Of a stretch of DNA of 64,000 nucleotides, positions 27,301 to 35,369 are shown piece by piece (within the stretch, counting starts at the first letter, position 1; each line of letters begins with the position of its first letter). The notes under the pieces are model-generated. The model made no database searches and was not told where the DNA came from. It worked only from the letters and a program-made list of their open reading frames with translations. Origin of the DNA: Bryobacterales bacterium. Its GTDB lineage: Bacteria > Acidobacteriota > Terriglobia > Bryobacterales > Bryobacteraceae. The translations under genes were made by a program, and so were the position numbers. The stretch covers positions 42,219 to 106,218 of the forward strand of contig PLRS01000019.1 of assembly GCA_003164035.1 (NCBI GenBank). Reading direction: 5' to 3'.

Positions 27301-29517
27301 CTGTGTTCCCAGGCTGGAGGCGTCGGCCAGGGCCTGGGCGACAGCCTGCTGTTCCTGTTTGAGCGCCAGCGTCGATCGCGCGGTGACTAGTAGCGCCACC
27401 ACTTCCGCTTCCCCGGCATAGTCTTTCGCCTGCGTGATGCGGTCGACGGCTTCCTCGTGTTTTCCGGCGGCCATAAGCGCGCGGACGGATTCGATCAGAT
27501 GCTTCAGGCCGGCGGCATAGCGCTGCCGTTCGACCTCGATCCCGAGCTGCAAGGCGAGGTCGACCAAGGCGGTCTCTTCGCCGAAGCGTCCTCGCCCGGC
27601 CGCGATGGCGGCCAGCGCGCCGCGGAGGTCGCCGGCGCCGCGCAGGCTATTGGCCCGCTCCAGCACCGCGGCGACGGCCTCCGCCCGTCTTTGCGCCCCC
27701 TCCAGCGCATCGGCGGATGCCTTTTGCCTGACCAGCCCCGACTCATCCGGATACCGGCTCAGTGTTTCCGCGAGTAACGCAGAGGCCTCACGGTAAGACT
27801 TCCGGTTCATGAGGTCGTTCGCTCGTTGCCGGCAATCGGCGATATCTCGCCCGCGCAGCAATGCGTTCAATTGCTCGCGCAGGAGCGATACCGGGCCGGC
27901 CCCCGCGGCTTCGAAGGCGAAGTTCGCGGTGAGATGAACCAGCATCTGGCCGGCACGGTCCAGGTCGCCAGCCTGCATGGTTTCGCGCGTCCGGGCCACC
28001 GCCAGGTTGAACCTCTCCGCCCGTACGCGGCGCTCTTCTTCGGCCTTCTGGCGCTCGATTTCGCGGCGCAGGTCCGCGATTGCGGGCATGCCGGGATCCT
28101 GCTTCTCCAACTCGTCCAGCGCCGCCGAGGCCTCTGGGAATTGTTTTCGGGCCAGGTGATCGGATGCGGCGCGCAGGGCCTTCTGGCGAATCTGATCGCG
28201 CTCGCGCCGCGCCAACTGCTCGCTTATTTTCGGAAGCAGCCGCCTGGCCTCGGTATGCTCCGGATCCGCCTGGATCGCCCTGTCGAGCCGTTCGACCGCG
28301 TCCTCCAGTTCGCCATGCGCCTGTTTCGAACGGGCTTCTTCCACGAGCCGGTTCGCCTGCACCGCGCCGTCCAGCTTCGCCTTCGCGTCGGCCAGCCGCT
28401 TCCGGACCGCCGTGTCGGCCTTGTCAACCTTGGCGGCCGTCTCCAGCGCCTGCACCGCTTCGGCGAAGCGGTGCTCCGAGAGGTGTTTGTCGGCTTCGGC
28501 CAATCGCGCGGAGATGCGCTCGCGGTTGATTGTCTCCTGAAGCTTCTGGTCGATGGTTTCGAGCAGTTGACGCGCTTCCCGGTTTCCGGGCTCCAGCCGT
28601 TGCGCTTCCCGCACCTTGGCGCGGGCGTTCTGGAGGCCGGCGGTGATCATCAGCCCCGGAACCTCCCGCAAAATCGCCGCTGCCTGCTCATGCTGCAGGT
28701 CGACCAGCACCGAAGTGCTATCGAGCCGCAATTCTTCGAACTTCTGGTAGCGAAAGTCCCGTTCCTTGGCAATGCATCGGTGTACCAGCAGTTCCAGGGC
28801 TTCCGGGCAATCGGGCGCCAGCCGGCTCACCGCCGGCGGATCGTGTGTAAGAACCGCCACCCGCAGCGCGTTCAAATCGCGCAGGAACGGCTCGAACGGG
28901 TGGTGTCCCGTGAGCAATTCATAGTAGACGTCGCCAAACGCGAAGATGTCGGTCTGTTCATTGGCCTTCGCATCCGAAGTGAACTGCTCGGGCGCCATGT
29001 ACGGCACCGTTCCGAGGACGAAGCCATCCATGGTCATACTGACCGTCCGGCGGTTGGATGCGAGCGCGATGCCGAAATCCATGATTTTGACCGACCCATC
29101 GCGCAGCAACATGATGTTGGCGGGTTTCACATCGCGATGCACGACGCCCTTGGAATGTGCGTAGGCCAGCCCCTCGGCGACCTGCGTCATGATCCGGACC
29201 TTATCCAATAGGGACAACGGCATCCGTTCTTTGACGATCTGGCCGAGCGTCTGGCCTTCCAAAAGCTCCATCACCAGGTACGGCGTTCCCTCCTCTTCAC
29301 CGCTGGCGTGAATCGTGACGATGTTCTTGTGGTGGAGGCTGGCAGTGGTAACCACCTCGAGTTGGAAACGCTTGAGCAGGTCGGAGTCGCCCTCGGCAAG
29401 CAGCACCTTGATCGCCACCGACTGCCGCACGTCGGGATCCCAGGCTTTATACACCTGCCCGAAGCCGCCACGACCGAGTTCCGCTTCGACTGTATACTTC
29501 CCGATCCGGGAGATCAT
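24382..29517 (-). CDS. Very large Ser/Thr protein kinase (PknB type) with long helical region and PEGA domains
   Basis: The 1711-residue product starts with a complete Hanks-type kinase: GRGGFG loop (16-21), catalytic-site lysine in VAIKVL (residue 37), HRDVKPAN (127-134), DFG (147-149) and APEQ (175-178). Roughly 940 residues of helical, TPR-like or coiled-coil repeats follow. One membrane helix lies near 1215-1240 (IPWNLIVAGAAAAVVVGG), then PEGA domains (TDPPGATVRLGEHSC and a second copy), proline-rich linkers and a C-terminal beta domain. The kinase faces the cytoplasm and the PEGA part the periplasm. A GTG 36 nt upstream is in frame, but it lies at the predicted transcription start, so the ATG at 29517 was chosen. 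The divergent PP2C gene is the natural opposing phosphatase. Confidence 0.9.
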   Translation of the reverse strand: MISRIGKYTVEAELGRGGFGQVYKAWDPDVRQSVAIKVLLAEGDSDLLKRFQLEVVTTASLHHKNIVTIHASGEEEGTPYLVMELLEGQTLGQIVKERMPLSLLDKVRIMTQVAEGLAYAHSKGVVHRDVKPANIMLLRDGSVKIMDFGIALASNRRTVSMTMDGFVLGTVPYMAPEQFTSDAKANEQTDIFAFGDVYYELLTGHHPFEPFLRDLNALRVAVLTHDPPAVSRLAPDCPEALELLVHRCIAKERDFRYQKFEELRLDSTSVLVDLQHEQAAAILREVPGLMITAGLQNARAKVREAQRLEPGNREARQLLETIDQKLQETINRERISARLAEADKHLSEHRFAEAVQALETAAKVDKADTAVRKRLADAKAKLDGAVQANRLVEEARSKQAHGELEDAVERLDRAIQADPEHTEARRLLPKISEQLARRERDQIRQKALRAASDHLARKQFPEASAALDELEKQDPGMPAIADLRREIERQKAEEERRVRAERFNLAVARTRETMQAGDLDRAGQMLVHLTANFAFEAAGAGPVSLLREQLNALLRGRDIADCRQRANDLMNRKSYREASALLAETLSRYPDESGLVRQKASADALEGAQRRAEAVAAVLERANSLRGAGDLRGALAAIAAGRGRFGEETALVDLALQLGIEVERQRYAAGLKHLIESVRALMAAGKHEEAVDRITQAKDYAGEAEVVALLVTARSTLALKQEQQAVAQALADASSLGTQRDGSGAIRVLEDARPRYPHNSDLSQALDRFRGEMERGQRRESIERYRTAILGEIEAGLWKQADKTVRQARAEFPDEGAFLELAERIEGGLREQAIEQAVSRVRAKLTADSLPEAMRQLDETQALFAGDRRWQDLQQEIARWREYEAGLEEARRLLSQGNVTQAEALLTGMVTNAPDLRASQMMVAIQTRRAECAAVAEHVRRSLERNDTAQAAAYLNAARARYPGDRMWATLQAEIDACREALDRRARIAAAETAVRAPLERGDLSTARLELEKARSEYPGEEVWTRLQQKIEALHAEVEAARERQRRSEAIGAVIAHAQALLNAERIDDAIGALRAATARFPGEAELAGLLLTCESRLRQREIQEIRSRAEALLAQGKPQEAADLMEPRYAAEPLVAELLGRVHRELDRQRCRAQLLSLEQQAQPGLGKRQWRDLDRAARNAAAPYTGDPEIATIAARIHARVETAIAAPSPPRTIPWNLIVAGAAAAVVVGGVALAPRLWHKSITVPTTVPIEIRTDPPGATVRLGEHSCVTPSCRLDLAPGSYELTAGLSGYVQQRQTVTVNASTRLMELTLQPLPPPPPPPNKPTAPTGTLVVQTGVAGALVYVDGVASSRTDASGSVALPLEAKTHEVGVERDRYEKAAPLQVSILAGSRQTVAFRLRLQRSKLELDGAPAGVEVRIGDAPLGRTDGSAAFVFPGPVAPGDRALDVTLGAAKRAVPEHFEPGQTTRLEWKNIAPAAPPPPPPPTPTPAEVERQDWDRLGTNPGIPQLQDFLQRHPGGPHASPARSRIADLAWEAVDKTNSEALRRFLRDYPDNPHRSDGQRIVDQLEASARQQQVKAEPGKQQPARQELPKPDPVRNAGPQEQLQRQQILDLLGRLDSALQHNRPREVKAIWPGVTSMFLESLATPRTRMALTPPKAQDIRFAPQAGQATVSCVLVVTGGGLIKGHTASVTLRNNGAGWVVEALNVD

Positions 29518-29560
29518 TGAATTAGCCAGGCAGGCGGAGGGGACCTGCGCCACGGTAGTT

Positions 29561-29567
29561 TATAATA
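29561..29567. promoter_or_regulatory. Overlapping divergent -10 elements
   Basis: TATAAT (29561-29566) reads as a perfect -10 box on the plus strand toward the PP2C gene. TATTAT (revcomp of 29562-29567) reads as a -10 on the minus strand toward the kinase gene. The two elements share five bases, so RNA polymerase could occupy only one at a time, making kinase and phosphatase expression mutually competitive. Clear -35 boxes were not identified. Confidence 0.5.
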
Positions 29568-29612
29568 CCCTATGAGCTTGTTTGGAGGGGTGGGTACCTC
29601 AAGTACATCCCT

Positions 29613-30353
29613 ATGCGTTTACTATCGCACGGAGTCTCCGATATCGGGTGTGTCCGTTCCGAGAACCAGGACCGGATTCTGTTCGACGATGCGCTGGGTC
29701 TGTATGTAGTTTGCGACGGAGTCGGCGGACGCCGCCGCGGCGACCTTGCGGCGGAGATCGCCATCCAGACGATCCGCGAATTCATCGAATCGTCCACCGA
29801 TCCGATGGAGGTGACCTGGCCCTATGGCTACAACCAGCAAATGTCCTTTGCCGGTAATCGCATCCTGACCGCCGTGAAGATGGCCAACCGCCAGGTCTGG
29901 CGCCGCGCGGAAGACTCGTTGCAGTGTTTGGGAATGGGAGCCACTGTCGCAGCCGTTCTAGTGGACGGGACCCTGGCGGTCGTGGCCAATATCGGAGACA
30001 GCCGCGTCTATCTTTTCCGCGGTCCGGCCTTCGAACAGTTGAGCGTGGACGATACCGCCTCGATGTACCTCCCAAATGCCAGCGGCAGAACCGAGGTGGA
30101 GCGGAGCGTTCTTACCCGCGCGGCAGGCTCGGAACAAAATGCGGAGGTACATCTGAAAGAGATGGAAGTCGCCGCCGGAGACTTGCTGCTGCTGTGCAGC
30201 GACGGCCTCTATGGTTCCGTGCCGCAAGAACAGATCGCTGCGATCGTCGGCGCCTCTGGGCCGACGGCCGCGCAGACTGGGGCCTTGATCGCGGCTGCTC
30301 GCTCTGGCGGAGCCCCGGACAACGTCTCAGCGGTACTTTTGCGGTTTCAATAA
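29613..30353 (+). CDS. PP2C-family Ser/Thr protein phosphatase (PstP/PrpC-like)
   Basis: This 246-residue protein contains the metal-binding motifs of bacterial PP2C phosphatases: RSENQDR (15-21), VVCDGVGG with its key Asp (32-39), VANIGDSRVYLF (about 123-134), LLLCSDGLYG (about 192-201) and GGAPDNVSAVLLR at the end. Its expected role is to reverse phosphorylation by the divergently transcribed kinase. Start-site context is weak: GGAGGGG lies about 27 nt upstream, so the leader may be structured. The next gene is convergent with it. Confidence 0.92.
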   Translation: MRLLSHGVSDIGCVRSENQDRILFDDALGLYVVCDGVGGRRRGDLAAEIAIQTIREFIESSTDPMEVTWPYGYNQQMSFAGNRILTAVKMANRQVWRRAEDSLQCLGMGATVAAVLVDGTLAVVANIGDSRVYLFRGPAFEQLSVDDTASMYLPNASGRTEVERSVLTRAAGSEQNAEVHLKEMEVAAGDLLLLCSDGLYGSVPQEQIAAIVGASGPTAAQTGALIAAARSGGAPDNVSAVLLRFQ

Positions 30354-30447
30354 TGGCCGTGGGGCCGGCGCCGGCAGCCGCGGTCGAGTGTGAGCCCGCT
30401 GTTCGAATTGGTGGAAGCCGGCATTAATTCCCAATACGATGCGATTC

Positions 30448-31419
30448 TCATAACGGCTCCACCGTATCGGGGCCCGCGCCGGGCGGCGTCTCGAACACCC
30501 GAACGATCTTGCGTTGGGGTACCGAGACGATCGCCACCTTGTCGCTATCCTGAATGCCGAGGTAAGCTATTTGCCCGTCGCGTGAGAGTGCCACCGAGAG
30601 CGGCTGGCCGGGGAGCCGGATCCGCGCCGTCTCCTGGCGTGTGGCCAGATCGGCAAATCCTATCGCTTGGCCGGTCTGAAGATTGTAGACCAGGGTCTTT
30701 CCGTCCGGAGTCAGAAACACCCGCGCGGGCCCCGTGCCGGTCTGGATTTCTCCCTCCACGTGGCACGTTTGTACGTCGACGATCGAGATGGTATTGCTCT
30801 CCATGTTCGTGACGTAGACCAGCTTCCCGTCCCGGCTCAGCGTAGCCCCCTGCGGGTCCTGACCGGTCGCGATAACCGCATCCACGGCTCCGGATACCAG
30901 GTTTACAACCGCTACCGCCCCCGAACCCGAATTGCTGACCCAGGCCGTGCGATCGCCGAGCAGCACCATGTGAGGGCTTTTCCCTGCGACGTCGTACTTG
31001 CGGACCACCTTCCGCGCCACCGGATCGATGCGCAGCAGTCCGTAAGGATTCTCGATGGTGACGACGATTTCGCCGCTTCGCGGAAGAACCGCGATCCCGT
31101 GAGGGCGCCGGAAATTCCCTAGATCGATTACGCCGGTCTTCTTACGAGAGCGAACATCGATGATCGAAATGCTGTTGCCGCCCTCGCCCGGGTCGGTCAT
31201 CCAGAGCATACCGTTGTCTGTGACGTACAGCAGACGACGGTCGGGCGAGAATGCCATCTCATGTGGGTAGCGGCCCACCTGGACTTCGCCGAGGCGCTGG
31301 CCCTCCTCGGTGTAAAACCCCACTTTGCCGGCCTTCTTTTCAACGATGGCCAGCGTGGATTGGCCGAACAGTGAAATGGCCGGCACCAGCGCTAACAGAG
31401 TGCGTCGGAAAAATGTCAT
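30448..31419 (-). CDS. Exported YVTN-type beta-propeller repeat protein
   Basis: The start at 31419 has CTGGAG just upstream and opens with a signal peptide (MTFFRRTLLALVPAISLFGQ). The 323-residue body is made of about seven blade repeats such as SPDRRLLYVTDN, LVYVTNMESNTISIVDVQT and AWVSNSGSGAVAVV, typical of YVTN/40-residue repeat propellers. Such proteins are periplasmic or surface binders of unknown ligand. It is convergent with the PP2C gene and shows no operon partner. Confidence 0.8.
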   Translation of the reverse strand: MTFFRRTLLALVPAISLFGQSTLAIVEKKAGKVGFYTEEGQRLGEVQVGRYPHEMAFSPDRRLLYVTDNGMLWMTDPGEGGNSISIIDVRSRKKTGVIDLGNFRRPHGIAVLPRSGEIVVTIENPYGLLRIDPVARKVVRKYDVAGKSPHMVLLGDRTAWVSNSGSGAVAVVNLVSGAVDAVIATGQDPQGATLSRDGKLVYVTNMESNTISIVDVQTCHVEGEIQTGTGPARVFLTPDGKTLVYNLQTGQAIGFADLATRQETARIRLPGQPLSVALSRDGQIAYLGIQDSDKVAIVSVPQRKIVRVFETPPGAGPDTVEPL

Positions 31420-31580
31420 AGCGAAGCTCCAGAAGGCGAATTCTAGCAGAGCGCCATCCCTCATGACCCGGGTGTGGCACTTTCGCTCTTGGCCTCTCTT
31501 CGCCCCAAGTCTTGAAAACCGGATCGGAGCGCCGCGATCGGTTTACGACCCGCTTTCCCGACCGACCCGGTTTCCCGGAA

Positions 31581-32189
31581 TTACGAGGAAGCTGTTGTCG
31601 CGAACTTCCGGCTTACTTCGTTATAGGCCGTCACCGTTCCGGATCCGATGTGGTAGACCCATCCATGTAAGGCAAGATCGCCTTGTTCCAGTCGAGCGGC
31701 AACCGACGGGTGTGAGCGCAAGTTCTTCAGTTGCGCGGCTACGTTAGCTTCGGTCAGCGCGAGAAGCAATTCGACGCTCGGTTCTGGTTCGCGGCGTTCC
31801 ACTTTCGCGTAGCGCAACCAGGCAGTCACGTTGGGATAAGCTTCCAACGCCTCGGGATTGAGCGCGCCTCTCATGACACCGCAATCGGTGTGACCGCAGA
31901 CGATCACGTCCGGCACCCGCAGCACGCCCACCGCGTACTCGATCGTCGCCGAAACGCCGCCAACCGCACCAGGGTAAGGCGGCACAACATTGCCAATCAC
32001 GCGGCAGATGAACAACTCGCCCGGTTTGGTCTGGGTCAACAGGCAAGGGTCAATTCGGGAATCGGAGCACGTAATGAATAGTGCGTCAGGGCGCTGGCCC
32101 GTTGCCAGCCTTTCAAAAAGGTCCTGGTGTTTCGGATAAACATGCTTTTGAAAGCGGGAGACACCGCCCAGGAGTTTTTCGACAGGCAC
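31581..32189 (-). CDS. Beta-class carbonic anhydrase
   Basis: This 202-residue enzyme interconverts CO2 and bicarbonate in the cytoplasm. Zinc ligands are present: Cys41 in ITCSDSR with the conserved Asp43-Arg45 pair, and His100 and Cys103 in CGHTDCG. The length is normal for the family. It starts at a GTG with no ribosome-binding site; the upstream TAAAAT suggests a nearby promoter or a short leader. It lies 51 bp downstream of a small exported protein gene on the same strand. Confidence 0.92.
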   Translation of the reverse strand: MPVEKLLGGVSRFQKHVYPKHQDLFERLATGQRPDALFITCSDSRIDPCLLTQTKPGELFICRVIGNVVPPYPGAVGGVSATIEYAVGVLRVPDVIVCGHTDCGVMRGALNPEALEAYPNVTAWLRYAKVERREPEPSVELLLALTEANVAAQLKNLRSHPSVAARLEQGDLALHGWVYHIGSGTVTAYNEVSRKFATTASS

Positions 32190-32240
32190 ATTTTACAGGG
32201 TACGCCGTTCTCTTTCACGAGGGAAGAAGGTGTGCTCCGC

Positions 32241-32597
32241 TCACTTTTTGGTCCCGGACCAGGTTGCGTTCTCGTCGAAGCCCGCGTACACAGCCGTGCC
32301 CTTCATGACGGTCGAGCTCTCGATGGTGCCCTTGTAGCTCACCTTGATCTTCTGGCCGCCCGCGTCGCCATCGAACTCGAACTCGATGGCATTCCCCTTC
32401 ACCGATCCGGTAATCTTCGCCTCACCAAAGATTTGACTATTGAACGTTCCGGTGAGCTGTTCCCCCTGCTGCTGGAAGACGATTGTCGGGTTCCCCGTGC
32501 CCTGGCTCGTCTCCACGGCCAGTTGCCACGTGCCGGAGACATCGGCCGCAAACGCGAAACCCGTACAAAGGATCAGCGTACAAATCAGTTTGAGCAT
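32241..32597 (-). CDS. Small exported protein (118 residues)
   Basis: A GCGGAGGAATC ribosome-binding site precedes the ATG. The product has a clean signal peptide (MLKLICTLILCTGFAFA). About 100 residues of beta-strand-rich sequence follow (VSGTWQLAVETSQG, then TGTFNSQIFGEAKITGSVKG, then a C-terminal ATWSGTKK), a lipocalin-like or small beta-barrel pattern seen in exported proteins of this phylum. There is no recognised catalytic motif. It precedes the carbonic anhydrase gene and may be co-transcribed. The function is unknown. Confidence 0.65.
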   Translation of the reverse strand: MLKLICTLILCTGFAFAADVSGTWQLAVETSQGTGNPTIVFQQQGEQLTGTFNSQIFGEAKITGSVKGNAIEFEFDGDAGGQKIKVSYKGTIESSTVMKGTAVYAGFDENATWSGTKK

Positions 32598-32616
32598 GAT
32601 TCCTCCGCAACTAAAG

Positions 32617-32645
32617 TATCAGAGAAAGGGACAGACCCCCAACTG
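32617..32645. repeat. GGGACAGACCCCC-type short repeat
   Basis: The sequence AAAGGGACAGACCCCCAACT lies between the small exported protein and the MerR-like gene. The reverse complement (GGGGTCTGTCCC) is, from memory, a widespread short interspersed motif in Acidobacteriota and other soil bacteria. Only one copy was noticed here, so the call rests on that recollection. Confidence 0.35.
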
Positions 32646-32647
32646 AT

Positions 32648-33118
32648 TTAGAAAAGCTGCAGTTGCCTGGTCCGATACCGGTGAGCAGCCTTCTCCGACG
32701 TGATGCGCTCCACCTGGTCGGTCAAACAGACCAGGTACATAGGTTTCGTCGCCTCGGCTATCCGACTCAGAACGCTCTCCGCCCGGTCGTCCACGAAGAG
32801 GGAATTGCCGTCCGTGATGAGGTAAAGCTTAGGCTCCATGGACCATATGTGACTGCCCTGGTGCCCGAGTTCACGGCGCAGCAGACGCAGAACCTTGCGG
32901 ATCTTCTGAAGCGACAGTCCCTTTCGGCGGAGAGCCGCCACGGTGAGAATCTCCAGGATCTGTTCAGGAACATAGACGCGCCGACGATCGTCATGGCGCG
33001 GCGCAACGACCTTACGCTCATCCCACCATTGCAGTTGTCGCAAGCTGACCCCGGCTAGGCGAGCGACATCAGCGCTGAGAAAGACCCGCTCACCCAAAGG
33101 GCTCTTGTCCGAAAACAT
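32648..33118 (-). CDS. MerR-family transcriptional regulator
   Basis: With the start at 33118 (MFSDKSPLGERVFLSADVAR) the product has 156 residues. Longer in-frame versions add unrelated arginine-rich sequence. The N-terminal winged helix reads SADVARLAGVSLRQLQWWDE and then a HDDRRRVYVPEQILEIL wing, the MerR pattern. A helix (KGLSLQKIRKVLRLLRREL) follows, then a small C-terminal domain with LYLITDGNSLFVDDRAE. No cysteine-based metal site is visible. It is divergent from the GntR gene; its ligand and targets are unknown. Confidence 0.75.
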   Translation of the reverse strand: MFSDKSPLGERVFLSADVARLAGVSLRQLQWWDERKVVAPRHDDRRRVYVPEQILEILTVAALRRKGLSLQKIRKVLRLLRRELGHQGSHIWSMEPKLYLITDGNSLFVDDRAESVLSRIAEATKPMYLVCLTDQVERITSEKAAHRYRTRQLQLF

Positions 33119-33346
33119 AAAGCTTGCCGTCGAGATCCCGCGGCGCGCCACGTCGGGCAGAAGCCGGCACGCCGCCATCGAACGCGATTGTAACTCGCTC
33201 GCGGGGGCGCCGCGTCCATGGCGTGCCGTGTTCAAGGCCGCGCGGCGGCACGTGCACGCACGGACGCGGTGCCCGACGCGTTGGCATTCCAGTGAGACCA
33301 GACAAGGCCGCGCCCGTTCCACGGGAGCGCTTGGCGCAAATGTTAA

Positions 33347-33371
33347 ATTTCAGATGCACATAATCTGAAAT
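33347..33371. promoter_or_regulatory. Palindromic operator upstream of the GntR gene
   Basis: ATTTCAGAT (33347-33355) and ATCTGAAAT (33363-33371) form a perfect inverted repeat of 9-bp arms with a 7-bp spacer. Such AT-rich palindromes are typical GntR-family operators. It abuts the predicted -35 box of the gene's promoter, so binding should repress transcription. The right half recurs at 35325 ahead of the second operon. Confidence 0.7.
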
Positions 33372-33378
33372 AATTTAG

Positions 33379-33407
33379 TTTACGGACTCGGCTAGCTGCG
33401 CTAAGGT
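33379..33407 (+). promoter_or_regulatory. Promoter of the GntR/enolase operon
   Basis: TTTACG (33379-33384) and TAAGGT (33402-33407) are separated by 17 bp. The -35 begins 8 bp after the operator palindrome. A GAGAGGG near 33412 precedes the ATG at 33427. The same spacing and a TTTAC -35 recur at 35341-35369. Confidence 0.45.
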
Positions 33408-33426
33408 AATAGAGAGGGCATAATTG

Positions 33427-34116
33427 ATGCAGCTACGCCGCATACAGCGCGAGCGAGCCGTTGATGCCGTTTACGATGCACTCCAGCGGGCCATCGTCAG
33501 CTACTCCATTCGGCCTGGGACGCGGCTCAACATCGAAGAACTGGCGGAGAAACTCGGCGTCAGCCTCACGCCCGTTCGCAATGCCATCCAGCAGCTTGCC
33601 ACCGAAGGACTGGTCGAGATTCGCCCCCGCAGCGGAACGTTCGTCGCCACTCTCACGGTCCAGGACGTTGAGGAAACATTCAAGATTCGAGGTGCTTTGG
33701 AGTGCCTGGCGGCCGAGTCCGCCGTCGAGAATCTCAGCTCCAACGATATCCGTTTGATGAAGGAACTGCTGGAATCGTTGCGCAAACCCGTGCCCGATGA
33801 CGATGCGCGTCAGATCCACGAGCGGGATAACGGCCGCTTCCACCAAATGCTGGTGGAGGCGTCGAACAATCGCCGCCTGATCGAGATGTATGAGGCCCTC
33901 AACGCGCATATCAAAATCGCCAGGATTCACGCCGGCGACAGCAACTGGCAGTCGCGTTTGCAGATCGAGCGCAAGGAGCACGAAACCATCATGGCGGCCA
34001 TTGAGCACCACCGCCTCGCCGATCTGCAGAAGGCCTTGCGCAAGCATATCTATGGCGCCAAAGACCACCTGGCGTTGGCTCTGCATGAGCGCGAGCGGCA
34101 AATGGTAGCATCGTGA
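33427..34116 (+). CDS. GntR-family regulator with FCD (FadR C-terminal) domain
   Basis: The 229-residue product has a winged helix (about 15-75; IEELAEKLGVSLTPVRNAIQ and LVEIRPRSGTFVATL) and an all-helical FCD ligand domain (about 85-215). The FCD domain has the DxxxH and His-rich metal-binding positions (DNGRFHQML, HETIMAAIEHH). FCD regulators usually sense sugar acids or related carboxylates and repress catabolic genes until the ligand binds. It overlaps the next gene by 4 bp (GTGA), showing translational coupling to an enolase-superfamily enzyme. A palindrome at 33347 and a matching half at 35325 are likely its sites. Confidence 0.88.
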   Translation: MQLRRIQRERAVDAVYDALQRAIVSYSIRPGTRLNIEELAEKLGVSLTPVRNAIQQLATEGLVEIRPRSGTFVATLTVQDVEETFKIRGALECLAAESAVENLSSNDIRLMKELLESLRKPVPDDDARQIHERDNGRFHQMLVEASNNRRLIEMYEALNAHIKIARIHAGDSNWQSRLQIERKEHETIMAAIEHHRLADLQKALRKHIYGAKDHLALALHERERQMVAS

Positions 34117-35288
34117 AAATCTCCGGCATTGAAGCCATCCCCGTACACATTCCGCGCGACCGCGACAATGCCGAGCGCACCGCCGGCTCGCCCACCCCGC
34201 TTGGCAATCAGGAGGGCCTTTACCGTTGGTCGACGGTGTTTCCGGCTCTGTATGCCATCGATTTTGAGACCGCGCTCGTGCGGGTGCAATTGGACGATGG
34301 AAAGGTTGGCTGGGGTGAAGCACAGGCGCCTCTCGCTCCCGAGGTTGCCTGCACCATCGTCGATTTGCTACTGAGACCGGTGGTCTGCGGCAGCGAGTTC
34401 GATGGCTCCCTCGAATGCATCGAATCCTTGTGGGAGCGGATGTATTCCACCATGCGGGTGCGCGGCCAAACAGGCGGATTCATGCTCGATGCCATCAGCG
34501 GCGTCGATCTGGCTCTTTGGGACTTGGCCGGCAAGATTCAGGGCCGTCCCGTCTCATCGCTCGTTCCCGGTTCGTGCGCCCGCACGGAAGTCGCGGCCTA
34601 CCTGAGCGGAGTCCCCGGCTCGACCATCGACGCCCGCCTGCAGAATGCGCGTAGCCGGCACGAAGAAGGATTCCGCACGTTCAAGCTTTTTCTGGATTGT
34701 GGACGGCAGGAATTCTTGGATACCTTCGTCGAGCTTCATCGCAGCTTCGGGGAAGAAGTTGGATTCGCCGCGGACGCGCTGTGGCAGTTGACGTCCGCCG
34801 ATGCAGTGGAATTCGGGCGCGCTTTGGATCTGCAGCGGGCCAGGTGGCTCGAAGCCCCGTTGCCGCCGGAAGATGTGGCGGGCCATGCCCGGCTTGCGCG
34901 CAGCATTCGGACCCCGATTGCCATCGGCGAGAGCTACCGGACGCTTTACGAACTCGCTCCGTTCTTCGCGGCAGGCGCGGTCGGTTATGTGCAGCCGGAT
35001 CTCGGGCGCTGTGGCCTGACCGAAGGCTTTAGAATCGCGCGCAAAGCGCGGGAAATCGGCCTCCCGGTCGTGCCCCACTTGAGTATCGCGGCGGGTCCGC
35101 AGATTGCCGCGGCCATCCACTATGCCGCCGCGCTGCCCAACTGCGAACTGCTCGAATTCAACCCCAGCGTGCTCGCCATCGCGAATCGATTTCTGGCGTC
35201 GCCCGTCGAATGCCGCGCCGGCTTTTACCAGGTTCCCGCCCTGCCCGGCCTCGGCGCCGAAGTCCGGTATCCGCAGTTGCCCGCCTAG
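34113..35288 (+). CDS. Enolase-superfamily (mandelate racemase/muconate lactonizing type) enzyme
   Basis: This 391-residue cytoplasmic enzyme begins at a GTG overlapping the regulator's stop. The C-terminal barrel carries the expected metal ligands: Asp in FAADALW, Glu in WLEAPLPPEDV and Glu in IGESYRT. General-base residues are also seen: Lys in TFKLF, Asp in QPDLGRCG and His in VVPHLS. The set is that of acid-sugar dehydratases or racemases. The exact substrate cannot be read from the sequence; co-regulation with the L-rhamnonate-dehydratase-like gene suggests another sugar acid of the same diet. Confidence 0.82.
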   Translation: MKISGIEAIPVHIPRDRDNAERTAGSPTPLGNQEGLYRWSTVFPALYAIDFETALVRVQLDDGKVGWGEAQAPLAPEVACTIVDLLLRPVVCGSEFDGSLECIESLWERMYSTMRVRGQTGGFMLDAISGVDLALWDLAGKIQGRPVSSLVPGSCARTEVAAYLSGVPGSTIDARLQNARSRHEEGFRTFKLFLDCGRQEFLDTFVELHRSFGEEVGFAADALWQLTSADAVEFGRALDLQRARWLEAPLPPEDVAGHARLARSIRTPIAIGESYRTLYELAPFFAAGAVGYVQPDLGRCGLTEGFRIARKAREIGLPVVPHLSIAAGPQIAAAIHYAAALPNCELLEFNPSVLAIANRFLASPVECRAGFYQVPALPGLGAEVRYPQLPA

Positions 35289-35324
35289 ATTGCGCGATCC
35301 CCAAGCTTTCCGTTTGGATCCAAA

Positions 35325-35369
35325 ATCTGAAATATTCTACTTTACATTTCTGTTTCCGTGTGACATGAT
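35325..35369 (+). promoter_or_regulatory. Second copy of the GntR-type operator with promoter
   Basis: AATCTGAAATATTCTACTTTAC (35324-35345, listed by position) matches 19 of 22 bases of the sequence at 33362-33383. TTTACA (35341-35346) and CATGAT (35364-35369) are separated by 17 bp. The left palindrome arm is degenerate here. This promoter would drive the long operon starting at 35500. A leader of about 125 nt follows, with no coding sign. Confidence 0.6.
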
